Source: Streptomyces chartreusis (GTDB lineage Bacteria > Actinomycetota > Actinomycetes > Streptomycetales > Streptomycetaceae). Taken from it: 64,000 nucleotides of DNA. The DNA is taken from positions 3,534,001 to 3,598,000 of the forward strand of contig NZ_CP023689.1 of the NCBI RefSeq assembly GCF_008704715.1. Reading direction: 5' to 3'. Positions 47,048-54,793 of this stretch are shown piece after piece (position 1 is the stretch's first letter; every line of letters starts with the position of its first letter). The notes beneath the pieces are model-generated. The model worked only from the letters and a program-made list of their open reading frames with translations. It had not been told where the DNA came from and ran no database searches. The position numbers and the translations under genes were made by a program.

Positions 47048-47140
47048 CGCCGCCCCTACCCGTCCCTGGGGGCTGCGCCCCCGGACCCCCGCTTCGGCCC
47101 GAACGGCCTCGTCCTCAAACGCCGGACGGGCTGAAAGAAC
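47048..47140. repeat. Streptomyces intergenic repeat (second family)
   Basis: GGGGGCTGCGCCCCCGGACC (a hairpin) is followed by CCCGCTTCGGCC and then CTCAAACGCCGGACGGGCTG. From memory, this block is one of the most frequent intergenic repeats in Streptomyces, usually just after a stop codon, and is likely to act as a terminator-like hairpin. Here it lies between the convergent DHPS-like and LOG genes. Confidence 0.75.
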
Positions 47141-47162
47141 CCGCCCGGCGGGCTGGGTACCG

Positions 47163-47954
47163 CTAGCGCGCGGCCTCCTTCGACACCAGTGCGACCGCCT
47201 CGTCCACGTCGTCCGTGACGTGGAACAGGAGCAGGTCCTTCTCCGACGCCTTGCCCTGGGCGATCAGTGTGTTCGTGAGCCAGTCGACCAGGCCGCCCCA
47301 GTAGGCGCTGCCGAACAGGACGATCGGGAAGCGGGTGACCTTCTGGGTCTGGACGAGGGTGAGTGCCTCGAAGAGTTCGTCGAGGGTGCCGAGGCCGCCG
47401 GGCAGGACCACGAAGCCCTGGGCGTACTTGACGAACATCATCTTGCGGACGAAGAAGTACCGGAAGTTCAGGCCGATGTCGACGTACGGGTTGAGCCCCT
47501 GCTCGAAGGGGAGCTCGATGCCGAGGCCGACCGAGATGCCCTTCGCCTCCAGCGCACCCTTGTTCGCCGCCTCCATGGCGCCGGGTCCGCCGCCCGTGAT
47601 CACGGCCCAGCCGGCCTCGACCAGGCCGCGGCCGAGGCGGACGCCGGCGTCGTACTCGGGCGAGTCCACGGGTGTGCGCGCCGAGCCGAAGACGCTGATG
47701 GCGGGCGGGAGTTCGGCGAGCGTGCCGAAGCCCTCGATGAACTCCGACTGGATGCGCAGGACGCGCCAGGGGTCGGTGTGGACCCAGTCCGACGGGCCTC
47801 CCGCGTCCAGCAGCCGCTGGTCCGTGGTGCTCGCGGTCACCTGGTCTCGCCGCCTCAGGACCGGTCCCAGGCGCTGCTCCTCCGGTGGCTGCTTCTTGCC
47901 CTCGGGGTTGCCGGTAGCATTATAGCGCTCCCTCCGCTTGCCAGGTCTTTCCAC
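47163..47954 (-). CDS. LOG family protein (TIGR00730 Rossmann fold)
   Basis: Up to 263 residues. Contains the family signatures ISVFGSARTP, ITGGGPGAMEAANKGA and VLPGGLGTLDELFE (PGGxGTxxE). Family knowledge: LOG proteins are cytokinin-activating phosphoribohydrolases acting on nucleoside 5'-monophosphates; bacterial members hydrolyse AMP and similar. Start uncertain: GTG 47954 is the first; a perfect TATAAT (47924-47919) lies inside the N-terminal region, and GTG 47840 (VTASTTDQRLL) is a possible start downstream of it. The conserved-looking N-terminus GNPEGKKQPPEEQRLG falls between them, so I keep the long form. Confidence 0.85.
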   Translation of the reverse strand: MERPGKRRERYNATGNPEGKKQPPEEQRLGPVLRRRDQVTASTTDQRLLDAGGPSDWVHTDPWRVLRIQSEFIEGFGTLAELPPAISVFGSARTPVDSPEYDAGVRLGRGLVEAGWAVITGGGPGAMEAANKGALEAKGISVGLGIELPFEQGLNPYVDIGLNFRYFFVRKMMFVKYAQGFVVLPGGLGTLDELFEALTLVQTQKVTRFPIVLFGSAYWGGLVDWLTNTLIAQGKASEKDLLLFHVTDDVDEAVALVSKEAAR

Positions 47955-48070
47955 CTCAGCGTAGATCCACGCGGGTTACGGACGGGGGACGCGAGCGTGT
48001 CCGCCATGGAGCGCCGTCCCGGCGATCCCGAGGTCCGCGCCCCGCTCCACGCCCCCGTGTACCCCGACGG

Positions 48071-49150
48071 CTACGCCGTGAGCCACGCCCTCAGCCGCTC
48101 CTCGCCCGCCAGGATCTTCGCGGTTTCCACCCGTTCATCCCGCTTGTGGGCCAAGTGCGGATTGCCGGGGCCGTAGTTCACCGCCGGGATGCCGAGGGAC
48201 GAGAAGCGGGAGACGTCCGTCCAGCCGTACTTGGGCCGCGCGGTGCCTCCGACCGCCTTCATGAACGCAGCCGCCGCCGGGTGGGACAGCCCCGGCAGCG
48301 CGCCGCCGCTGTGGTCGTCCACCACGAACTCCTCGACGCCGCAGTCGGCGAAGACCTCGCGGACATGGGCGACTGCCTCCTCCTCGGTGCGGTCCGGGGC
48401 GTAGCGGAAGTTGACGGTCACAATGCACTCGTCGGGAATGACGTTGCCCGCCACGCCGCCCGAGATGCCGACCGCGTTCAGGCCCTCGCGGTACTCCAGG
48501 CCGTCGATCACCGGGTACCGGGGCTCGTACGAGGCGAGGCGCGCCAGGATCGGGGACGCGGCGTGGATCGCGTTCGAGCCCATCCAGCCACGCGCGGAGT
48601 GGGCGCGCTCGCCCTTGGTCCTGAGCAGGACCCTGAGCGTGCCCTGGCAGCCGCCCTCGACCTCGCCGTCCGACGGCTCCAGCAGCACCGCGAAGTCGCC
48701 CTCCAGCCACTGCGGGCGGTTCTCGGCGATGTGCTTGAGGCCGTTGAGTTCGGCGGTCACCTCTTCGTTGTCGTAGAAGACGAAGGTCAGGTCGCGGTTC
48801 GGGGCCACGACCGTCTCGGCGATGCGGAGCTGGACCGCGACACCGGACTTCATGTCGCAGGTGCCGCAGCCCCACAGGACGCCGTCCTCGTCCAGCCGAG
48901 AGGGGACGTTGTCCGCGATCGGCACGGTGTCGATGTGACCGGCGAGGATCACGCGCTCCGGCCGGCCCAGATGCGTGCGCGCCACGACGTTGTTGCCGTA
49001 CCGCTCGACCGTCAGGTGCGGCAGGGCGCGCAGGGCGGTCTCGATGGCGTCGGCCAGGGGCTTCTCCGTGCCGCTGACGGAGGGGAAGTCTACGAGCTGC
49101 GCGGTGAGCTTCGCGGCGTCCAGCGTGAGGTCAAGGGAGGTGTCGGCCAT
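48071..49150 (-). CDS. dapE: Succinyl-diaminopimelate desuccinylase
   Basis: 359 residues, M20 metallopeptidase fold. Metal ligands and active site: AGHIDTVP (His and Asp), WGCGTCDMKSG, FYDNEEV (Glu pair), LLEPSDG and the C-terminal His in NPHLAHKRDE. The middle dimerisation domain includes GERAHSARGWMGSNAIH. Removes succinate from N-succinyl-LL-diaminopimelate in the lysine and meso-DAP branch for cell-wall peptidoglycan. ATG 49150 has no ribosome site; TAGGGT (49163-49158) ends 7 nt upstream, so leaderless. Divergent from the lysozyme-like gene. The DapC aminotransferase of the same pathway is 2 kb away. Confidence 0.93.
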   Translation of the reverse strand: MADTSLDLTLDAAKLTAQLVDFPSVSGTEKPLADAIETALRALPHLTVERYGNNVVARTHLGRPERVILAGHIDTVPIADNVPSRLDEDGVLWGCGTCDMKSGVAVQLRIAETVVAPNRDLTFVFYDNEEVTAELNGLKHIAENRPQWLEGDFAVLLEPSDGEVEGGCQGTLRVLLRTKGERAHSARGWMGSNAIHAASPILARLASYEPRYPVIDGLEYREGLNAVGISGGVAGNVIPDECIVTVNFRYAPDRTEEEAVAHVREVFADCGVEEFVVDDHSGGALPGLSHPAAAAFMKAVGGTARPKYGWTDVSRFSSLGIPAVNYGPGNPHLAHKRDERVETAKILAGEERLRAWLTA

Positions 49151-49246
49151 GGTGCCGACCCTAACGCGCCGTGGCGTCGCCCCACTTTTCCCACAGATTT
49201 TCGACTGCGCCGGTACCCCTCAGTAACCTCAGCTACCTTGTACGAC

Positions 49247-50224
49247 GTGCCAGAGCTGTCACCCACTCGCAAACGTCGTGGCCGTCTTCTCCGTCGCGGA
49301 GCGGCCTTCATGGTTCTGCTCGCCGTGGCGGGCTACCTCGCGGTGCAGTACGTCACCGGGGGCACGGGGACACCGGGCTGCGACGTCGTGTCGGGCAAGG
49401 GGGACGGCGCCGGTTACGAGTTCACGCCCGAGCAGGCGGTGAACGCGGCGACGATCGCCGCCGTCGGCACCGGCCGCGGGCTGCCCGAGCGGGCCGTCAC
49501 GATCGCGCTGGCCACCGCGCTCCAGGAGTCGGGGCTGCGCAACATCGGCCACGGCGACCGCGACTCGCTCGGCCTGTTCCAGCAGCGGCCGTCGATGGGC
49601 TGGGGCACGGAGGAGGAGATCCTCGACCCGGTCTACTCGGCGGGCGAGTTCTACGAGCACCTGGTCAAGGTCCCCGACTACACGCGGCTGCCGCTCACCG
49701 TCGCCGCCCAGCGCGTCCAGCGCAGCGGCTTCCCGGAGGCGTACGCCAAGCACGAGCCGGACGCGACGCTGCTCGCCGCCGCCCTCACGGGCCGTTCGGC
49801 GGCCACGCTGACCTGCGAGGGCCGTCCGGGAACCGCCCGGGCCGCGGGTGCGGACTCCGTACGGGACGCGCTGCTGCGGGACTTCGGGCGCGACGCGCTC
49901 CAGCCGGCCGCGGCCGAGGTGAGCGGCGAGAAGGCGGCGCCCTCGCCGACGCCGTCCGTGATCAAGCAGGACGACCGGACCGTGCTGCTGCCGGTGCCGG
50001 CCGACGAGGGCTCCGGCGCCGGGCGCCGTGCACGCGAGCGTGGCTGGCAGCTGGCGCACTGGGCCGTGGCCAACGCCTCGGATCTGCATATCAAGCGGGT
50101 GTCGTACGGCGGTCGGCAGTGGACCGCCGGGAACACCGACAGCCAGTGGCGCGCGATCACCGGGGCGGGTGCCGCGGAGGCCGGGAGCGGTGCGGGCCCG
50201 GTCCGGATCGTCACTGCTCCGTAG
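49247..50224 (+). CDS. Membrane-anchored lysozyme/transglycosylase-like protein
   Basis: 325 residues. Basic N-terminus, one membrane helix (AAFMVLLAVAGYLAVQYV, about residues 18-36), then an extracytoplasmic domain. ALATALQESGLRNIGHGDRDSLGLFQQRPSMGWG has the hallmark of lysozyme-like lytic transglycosylases (Glu in LQESGL, then GLFQQR). The C-terminal part ends in HWAVANASDLHIKRVSYGGRQW, resembling a hydrolase-associated extension often seen with this domain in Streptomyces. Databases sometimes call this group heavy metal transporter, which the sequence does not support. GTG 49247: TACCTT (49234-49239) ends 7 nt upstream and no ribosome site, so leaderless. Confidence 0.82.
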   Translation: MPELSPTRKRRGRLLRRGAAFMVLLAVAGYLAVQYVTGGTGTPGCDVVSGKGDGAGYEFTPEQAVNAATIAAVGTGRGLPERAVTIALATALQESGLRNIGHGDRDSLGLFQQRPSMGWGTEEEILDPVYSAGEFYEHLVKVPDYTRLPLTVAAQRVQRSGFPEAYAKHEPDATLLAAALTGRSAATLTCEGRPGTARAAGADSVRDALLRDFGRDALQPAAAEVSGEKAAPSPTPSVIKQDDRTVLLPVPADEGSGAGRRARERGWQLAHWAVANASDLHIKRVSYGGRQWTAGNTDSQWRAITGAGAAEAGSGAGPVRIVTAP

Positions 50225-50379
50225 TACGCGCGGAGGTTCGACGACTCACTCCGACGGGTTGGTCGAGGTGTCGGGCGGCGACGGTGTGGGCAGGTTTTCG
50301 CGCGGCTCCTTCGGAATCCGTCAAAAGCCTTGAGAACAAAGGGCTGTAAGGATTCCCCGGGCTTTCGGACGGGACGCGC

Positions 50380-50408
50380 TTTGCCCGTTTTTATCCGCAG
50401 GCGATAAT
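50380..50408 (+). promoter_or_regulatory. Promoter candidate for the small secreted protein
   Basis: TTTGCC (50380-50385), 17-nt spacer, GATAAT (50403-50408). It lies in the 376-bp gap 50225-50600, which holds no gene that I can see, and leaves a leader of about 185 nt. Confidence 0.5.
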
Positions 50409-50600
50409 GCGACGCATTGCCAACTCTTTACATTGGCGCGCCGCAACCTTCGCGGGCTTCGAGCGGTAGTCACTGCGTCCGAGCCCGGAGATCAACAGCC
50501 AGTCGGTCCACCGTCAGTCGCCGCCGCCCAGTCGGCTCAACTGCCGGGCAAGGTCGGACACTTCATCGTTCTCATCCGACAGACCCGTCGAAGGAGCATC

Positions 50601-51098
50601 ATGTCCCTCCCCCTGACCCGCCGGATCGCCCGTGCCGCGCTGCTCGTCGCTGCGGGGGCGGCTGCCGGGGTCGGTGCGGCCGGCTCCGCCAGCGCGGCCC
50701 CCGGACTGCCCGAGGCCCCCCAGGTCGGTGGCCTGACCGCCCTGGACGGCACGACTGTCGTCGACGGCGCCACCCAGAACGCCGCCGGGCTCGCGGGCGG
50801 GGCCGTCGACACGGCGGTCGACAAGGCGCTCCCGACCGCGGCCAAGACCGGCGACAAGGTGACCAAGAGCGGCGGCAAGGCCGCGAAGAAGGCGGTACCG
50901 GCCGCGAAGAAGGCCGGTGGCAAGGTGACGAAGACCGGCGGCAAGGTCGCCAAGGAGCGTGCCGCGGCCGCGCAGCAGACCGCTGGTGGCGTGGCCGGGT
51001 CGGTCGGTGCCGTCCTCGGTGACGCGGCGGGTTCGGCCACGCAGGGCGGCCTGCCCGCGACCGGCTCGCTGCCGGTGCAGGGCCTTCCCGTCGGCTGA
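50601..51098 (+). CDS. Small secreted Ala/Lys/Gly-rich protein
   Basis: 165 residues. Sec signal peptide with twin basic start (LTRRIARAALLVAAGAAAGVGAAGSASA, cleavage after ASA). The mature part is low-complexity: an Ala/Val N-terminal half, then Lys-rich repeats (KKAVPAAKKAGGKVTKTGGKVAKE) and a Gly-rich tail. The Lys/Gly repeats recall cell-wall or nucleic-acid-binding secreted proteins; function unknown. AAGGAG 5 nt before ATG. Confidence 0.78.
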   Translation: MSLPLTRRIARAALLVAAGAAAGVGAAGSASAAPGLPEAPQVGGLTALDGTTVVDGATQNAAGLAGGAVDTAVDKALPTAAKTGDKVTKSGGKAAKKAVPAAKKAGGKVTKTGGKVAKERAAAAQQTAGGVAGSVGAVLGDAAGSATQGGLPATGSLPVQGLPVG

Positions 51099-51119
51099 CG
51101 ATCGGCTGCGCCTGGCTTG

Positions 51120-51161
51120 AGCCGACGGGGTTCAGGGAGTTCCCTGGCCCCGTCGGCTTTT
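51120..51161 (+). terminator. Strong intrinsic terminator
   Basis: AGCCGACGGGG and CCCCGTCGGCT pair perfectly around an inner CAGGGAGTTCCCTG stem, followed by TTTT. It lies between the converging secreted-protein and dapC genes. Confidence 0.9.
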
Positions 51162-51184
51162 GCGTTCCTGCATCCGCGGGGTGA

Positions 51185-52279
51185 TCACGCCAGGCGGCGT
51201 ACCGCCGCCTCCACTCGGGCGTCCGTCGCCGTGAACGCCACTCGTACGTGGCGGGCGCCGGCCTCGCCGTAGAAGTCGCCGGGGGCCACCAGGACGCCGA
51301 GTTCGGCCAGGTGGGCGACGGTGGCCCAGCAGGACTCGTCGCGGGTGGCCCAGAGGTAGAGGCTGGCCTCGCTGTGCTCGATGCGGAAGCCGTGGGCCTC
51401 GAGCGCCCCGCGCAGGGCCGTGCGGCGGGCGGCGTAGCGGTCGCGCTGGACGCGGACGTGCTCGTCGTCGCCGAGGGCCGCGACGACCGCCGCCTGGGTC
51501 GGGGCCGACGTCATCATGCCGCCGTGCTTGCGGATCTCCAGGAGCGGGCCGAGGACCGCCGGGTCGCCGGCCAGGAACGCCGCCCGGTAGCCCGCCAGGT
51601 TCGACCGCTTCGACAGGGAGTGCACCGCGACGATGCCGTCGTAGGAGCCGCCGTTGACGTCCGGGTGCAGGACCGAGACCGGGTCCGCCTCCCAGCCCAG
51701 CTCCAGGTAGCACTCGTCGGAGAAGATCAGGACGCCGTGCTCACGGGCCCAGGCGACGATCCGGGTCAGCTCCTGCCCGGAGAGGACCTTGCCGGTGGGG
51801 TTGGACGGCGAGTTCAGCCAGAGCAGCTTCAGACCGCGCGGGTCCAGCTCGGTCGGGTCGTCGTACACCTCGTACTCGGCGCGGGCGAGCCGGGCGCCCA
51901 CCTCGTACGTCGGGTAGGCCAGCCGCGGGTACGCCACCCGGTCGCCGGGGCCGAGACCCAGCTGGGTGGGGAGCCAGGCGACCAGTTCCTTGGAGCCGAC
52001 GATCGGCAGGACGTGCCGATGGGTGACCCCACGGGCGCCCAGGCGGCGCTCAACCCAGCCCGTGATCGCGTCGCGCAGCGCCGGGGTGCCCCAGACCGTC
52101 GGATAGCCCGGGGAGTCCGCGGCGTCGATCAGCGCCTTCTGGATCAGCTCGGGGACCGGGTCGACCGGCGTGCCGACGGAGAGGTCGACGATCCCGTCCG
52201 GATGCGCGGCGGCCGTCTTCTTGTACGGCTCCAGCTTGTCCCAGGGAAAGGTCGGAAGGCGGTCGGAGACTGCGGACAC
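51185..52279 (-). CDS. dapC: Succinyldiaminopimelate transaminase (DapC), PLP aminotransferase class I/II
   Basis: 364 residues. IVDLSVGTPVDPVP at the N-terminus, GSKELVAWLPT, LWLNSPSNPTGKVLS, SDECYLELGW and the PLP Lys in HSLSKRSNLAGYR, plus the Arg for the substrate carboxylate in HVRVAF. This is the actinobacterial DapC family. Converts N-succinyl-2-amino-6-oxopimelate to N-succinyl-LL-DAP, the substrate of DapE. Ferredoxin upstream on the same strand, as in mycobacterial Rv1177-Rv1178. GTG 52279 has a weak purine-rich region upstream. A hairpin lies between ferredoxin and dapC. Confidence 0.9.
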   Translation of the reverse strand: MSAVSDRLPTFPWDKLEPYKKTAAAHPDGIVDLSVGTPVDPVPELIQKALIDAADSPGYPTVWGTPALRDAITGWVERRLGARGVTHRHVLPIVGSKELVAWLPTQLGLGPGDRVAYPRLAYPTYEVGARLARAEYEVYDDPTELDPRGLKLLWLNSPSNPTGKVLSGQELTRIVAWAREHGVLIFSDECYLELGWEADPVSVLHPDVNGGSYDGIVAVHSLSKRSNLAGYRAAFLAGDPAVLGPLLEIRKHGGMMTSAPTQAAVVAALGDDEHVRVQRDRYAARRTALRGALEAHGFRIEHSEASLYLWATRDESCWATVAHLAELGVLVAPGDFYGEAGARHVRVAFTATDARVEAAVRRLA

Positions 52280-52345
52280 GGATCTGGCTCACTTTCTGGT
52301 ACTGCCGGTACTGCCGGTGTCACCGGTACGGCCGGATACGGCAAC

Positions 52346-52396
52346 GCCTCGGTCCCGTACGGTGATCAAGGCGATCAGGCCGTACGGGACCGAGGC
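52346..52396 (-). terminator. 17-bp hairpin between ferredoxin and dapC genes
   Basis: GCCTCGGTCCCGTACGG and its exact complement, separated by 17 nt (with TGATCA and GATCA inside). It lies 28 nt after the ferredoxin stop and 67 nt before the dapC start, both genes on the minus strand. Probably a terminator. On its left (about 52297-52335) are short GGTACTGCC-like repeats that form another inverted structure before the dapC start. Confidence 0.75.
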
Positions 52397-52423
52397 GGCA
52401 CGCTGTGCGGGTCGCCGTGAGGA

Positions 52424-52744
52424 TTACTCGGCCTGCGGCGGCAGCGCGGCGATGAAGGGGTGGTCGCGCTCGATCAGGCCCAGCTTGCTGGCGCCGCCGG
52501 GGGAGCCGAGCTCGTCGAAGAACTCGACGTTCGCCTTGTAGTAGTCCTTCCACTCCTCCGGAGTGTCGTCCTCGTAGAAGATCGCCTCGACCGGGCACAC
52601 CGGCTCACAGGCTCCGCAGTCGACGCATTCGTCCGGGTGGATGTACAAGGACCGGGAGCCCTCGTAGATGCAGTCGACCGGGCACTCCTCGATGCACGCC
52701 TTGTCCTTGACGTCGACACAAGGCTGCGCGATGACGTAGGTCAC
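52424..52744 (-). CDS. 7Fe ferredoxin (3Fe-4S / 4Fe-4S), FdxC/FdxA type
   Basis: 106 residues. Two cluster motifs: PCVDVKDKACIEECPVDCIYEG, where one Cys position is the 3Fe-4S type, and ECVDCGACEPVCPVEA for the 4Fe-4S cluster. The C-terminal helix and tail (EEWKDYYKANVEFF) are typical for actinobacterial seven-iron ferredoxins. Low-potential electron carrier in the cytoplasm. Mycobacterial FdxC (Rv1177) lies beside the same aminotransferase. Monocistronic, closed by a hairpin terminator. Confidence 0.93.
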   Translation of the reverse strand: MTYVIAQPCVDVKDKACIEECPVDCIYEGSRSLYIHPDECVDCGACEPVCPVEAIFYEDDTPEEWKDYYKANVEFFDELGSPGGASKLGLIERDHPFIAALPPQAE

Positions 52745-52884
52745 GCTGTCGTTCCTCCTCGATAGGGCGCTGGCGGGCCTCTTCAGGCTCCGCCGCCTGG
52801 CGCGCGGGAGCGCGGCGTCGTCGATGCCCGCCCCTAGTATCTCCGTTCTTGGGCATGATCCGAACAGGAGGGGTGAAGTGACCT

Positions 52885-53877
52885 GTGGAAATATCTGCGA
52901 CGGGGCGCCTTGAGGTCCGAATCACCGCTGCTGACGTGGGCAAACGGGTCTCCGTACGCCGCCGACACGATCCTGCGACCGAGGGTGAGAAGTTCACCGA
53001 CACGGTGGGTGTTCTCGCATCATGGGACGACGGTGTGCTGCTGATCACACGGAAGAGTGGCGAGACCGTCCACATTCCGGAAGCGTCACTGGTCGCGGGC
53101 AAGGTGGTGCCGCCCGCTCCGGCCCGCCGGCGCGGCCCCGCCGCCTCCTACGAGGAACTCGCCCGCGTCTCCGCACGCGCGTGGCGGCCCGTGGAGAGCG
53201 AGCGGCTCGGCGAGTGGGAGCTGCGTGCAGCCGCCGGGTTCACCCGCCGCGCCAACTCGGCACTGCCGCTCGGCGACCCCGGCCTGCCGCTGCCGGCCGC
53301 GCTGGACGCCGTACGGCGCTGGTACGGCGAGCGCGGGCTCCCCGCGTACGTCCAGACCGCGACCGGGGCCGAGGGCACGCAGGAGCTGTTGTGCGCGGAG
53401 CTGGAGCGGCTGGGGTGGACCCGTGAGGTCACCGCGGAGCTGTGGATCGGGGCGCTGGCGCCGGTCGCGGACCGGGACGAGGGCGCCGGAGTGGTGCTGT
53501 CCCGGGAGGCGGACGACGCTTGGCTTACGCGGTATCAGCGCAAGGGGGTGAGCGAGGTGGCCCTGAAGGTGCTGGGCAGCGGACCTTCTGTGTGGTTCGC
53601 GACGGTCCCGGGCGAGGGCGGTGGTGCGCCCGCCGCCATCGGGCGGTGTGTCGTGGACGGGCGGTGGGCCGGTTTCGCCGCCGTGGAGGTGGACCCGGCG
53701 CTGCGGCGGCGGGGACTGGCCACCCGGGTGATGGCCGCGCTGGCCCGGCGGGCCCTGGAGGAGGGTGCGTCGGCGGCGTGGCTGCAGGTCGAGGCGGACA
53801 ACGCGGGCGCGCGAGGGCTGTACGCCGGCATGGGATTCGCCGCGCATCACGCGTACCACCACTATCGATCAGTGTGA
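52885..53877 (+). CDS. GNAT family acetyltransferase with N-terminal SH3-like/split domain
   Basis: 330 residues. N-terminal ~85 residues (GKRVSVRRRHDP, DTVGVLASWDDGVLLITRKSGETVHI) are a small beta-barrel often found before actinobacterial GNATs. The C-terminal GNAT has the acetyl-CoA loop EVDPALRRRGLATRVMAAL (R/QxxGxG/A: RRRGLA), then AWLQVEADNAGARGLYAGMGF. The acetyl acceptor is unknown. GTG 52885 with AGGAGGGG upstream. Diverges from the ferredoxin gene (140 bp); the following gene starts 18 nt after, so they form an operon. Confidence 0.87.
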   Translation: MEISATGRLEVRITAADVGKRVSVRRRHDPATEGEKFTDTVGVLASWDDGVLLITRKSGETVHIPEASLVAGKVVPPAPARRRGPAASYEELARVSARAWRPVESERLGEWELRAAAGFTRRANSALPLGDPGLPLPAALDAVRRWYGERGLPAYVQTATGAEGTQELLCAELERLGWTREVTAELWIGALAPVADRDEGAGVVLSREADDAWLTRYQRKGVSEVALKVLGSGPSVWFATVPGEGGGAPAAIGRCVVDGRWAGFAAVEVDPALRRRGLATRVMAALARRALEEGASAAWLQVEADNAGARGLYAGMGFAAHHAYHHYRSV

Positions 53878-53895
53878 GCAGCGGTACCGATCGCC

Positions 53896-54768
53896 GTGAA
53901 AGGGCACGAGCCAGCTATGCGTCCCCTGTACCCCCCGACCCCCGAACGTTCCGCCGAGCTGCGGCGGCGGTTCGCCGAAGAGGCCCGGTCCGAGCGGCCT
54001 GACCTGTCCACGCTGTGTCTGCTGGTGGGAGCGGAGGCCGACGGCGCGCTGGACGAGGCCGGGATGGACTCCGCGCAGGTCGCGCTGGACGAGCTCGCCG
54101 GGCAGCTGCCGTACCGGCCCGGCGGGCCGCGGGCGTGGGCCGTCGCGCTGCGGGAGTTGCTCGGGGAGCGGTACGGGTTCCGCGGCTGCGCGGCGGACTA
54201 CCAGCGGCTGGAGTCGTCGTTGCTGCACGAGGTGCTGCGGCGGCGGCGCGGGCTGCCGATCCTGCTGTCGGTGGTGTGGCTGGAGGTGGCCCGGCGGGCG
54301 GGGGCGCCCGTGTACGGGGTCGCTCTGCCCGGCCATTTCGTGGTGGGGTTCGGGCCCGCCGACGATCAGGTGCTCGCCGATCCCTTCGACGGGGGGCGGG
54401 TGCTGACGGGCGGCGACGCGGATCTGCTGGTGGCGGGGGCCACGGGGGCGCCGTTGCAGCCGTCGATGCTGACGCCGGCCGATCCGCTGGAGGTGGTGCA
54501 GCGGATCCTGAACAACGTACGGGCGTGGGCGGCGGCCCGGCCCGAGCGCACGGATGTCGCCCTGTGGGCGCTGGAGTTGTCCCTGTCGCTGCCGTCGCAT
54601 CCGGCACGGTTGCGGTTCGAGCGGGCGCAGTTGCTCGTCCAGCGGGGGGACTTCGTCGCGGGGGCCGTGGAGTTGGAGGAGTACGCGGAGTTGATCTGTG
54701 AGGTTGATGAGGGGGCGGCGGAGCGGGTACGGGGGGAGGCACGGGCCGCTCGGGCGATGTTGAACTAG
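53896..54768 (+). CDS. SirB1-type transglutaminase-like protein
   Basis: 290 residues. The fold follows the transglutaminase-like SirB1 family: GFRGCAADYQRLESSLLHEVLRRRRGLPILLSVVWLEVARRAGAPVYGVALPGHFVV, containing the conserved RxGxPIxLS and LPGHF motifs, and then a TPR-like C-terminal helical part (AQLLVQRGDFVAGAVELEEY). In SirB1 proteins the catalytic Cys of classical transglutaminases is often absent; GHF supplies the His. Function unknown. Start GTG 53896 or ATG 53917 (MRPLYPPTPERS) cannot be decided; ribosome sites are weak for both. Confidence 0.85.
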   Translation: MKGHEPAMRPLYPPTPERSAELRRRFAEEARSERPDLSTLCLLVGAEADGALDEAGMDSAQVALDELAGQLPYRPGGPRAWAVALRELLGERYGFRGCAADYQRLESSLLHEVLRRRRGLPILLSVVWLEVARRAGAPVYGVALPGHFVVGFGPADDQVLADPFDGGRVLTGGDADLLVAGATGAPLQPSMLTPADPLEVVQRILNNVRAWAAARPERTDVALWALELSLSLPSHPARLRFERAQLLVQRGDFVAGAVELEEYAELICEVDEGAAERVRGEARAARAMLN

Positions 54769-54793
54769 GCCCCGCGCCCGTAAAAGCAGGGCG

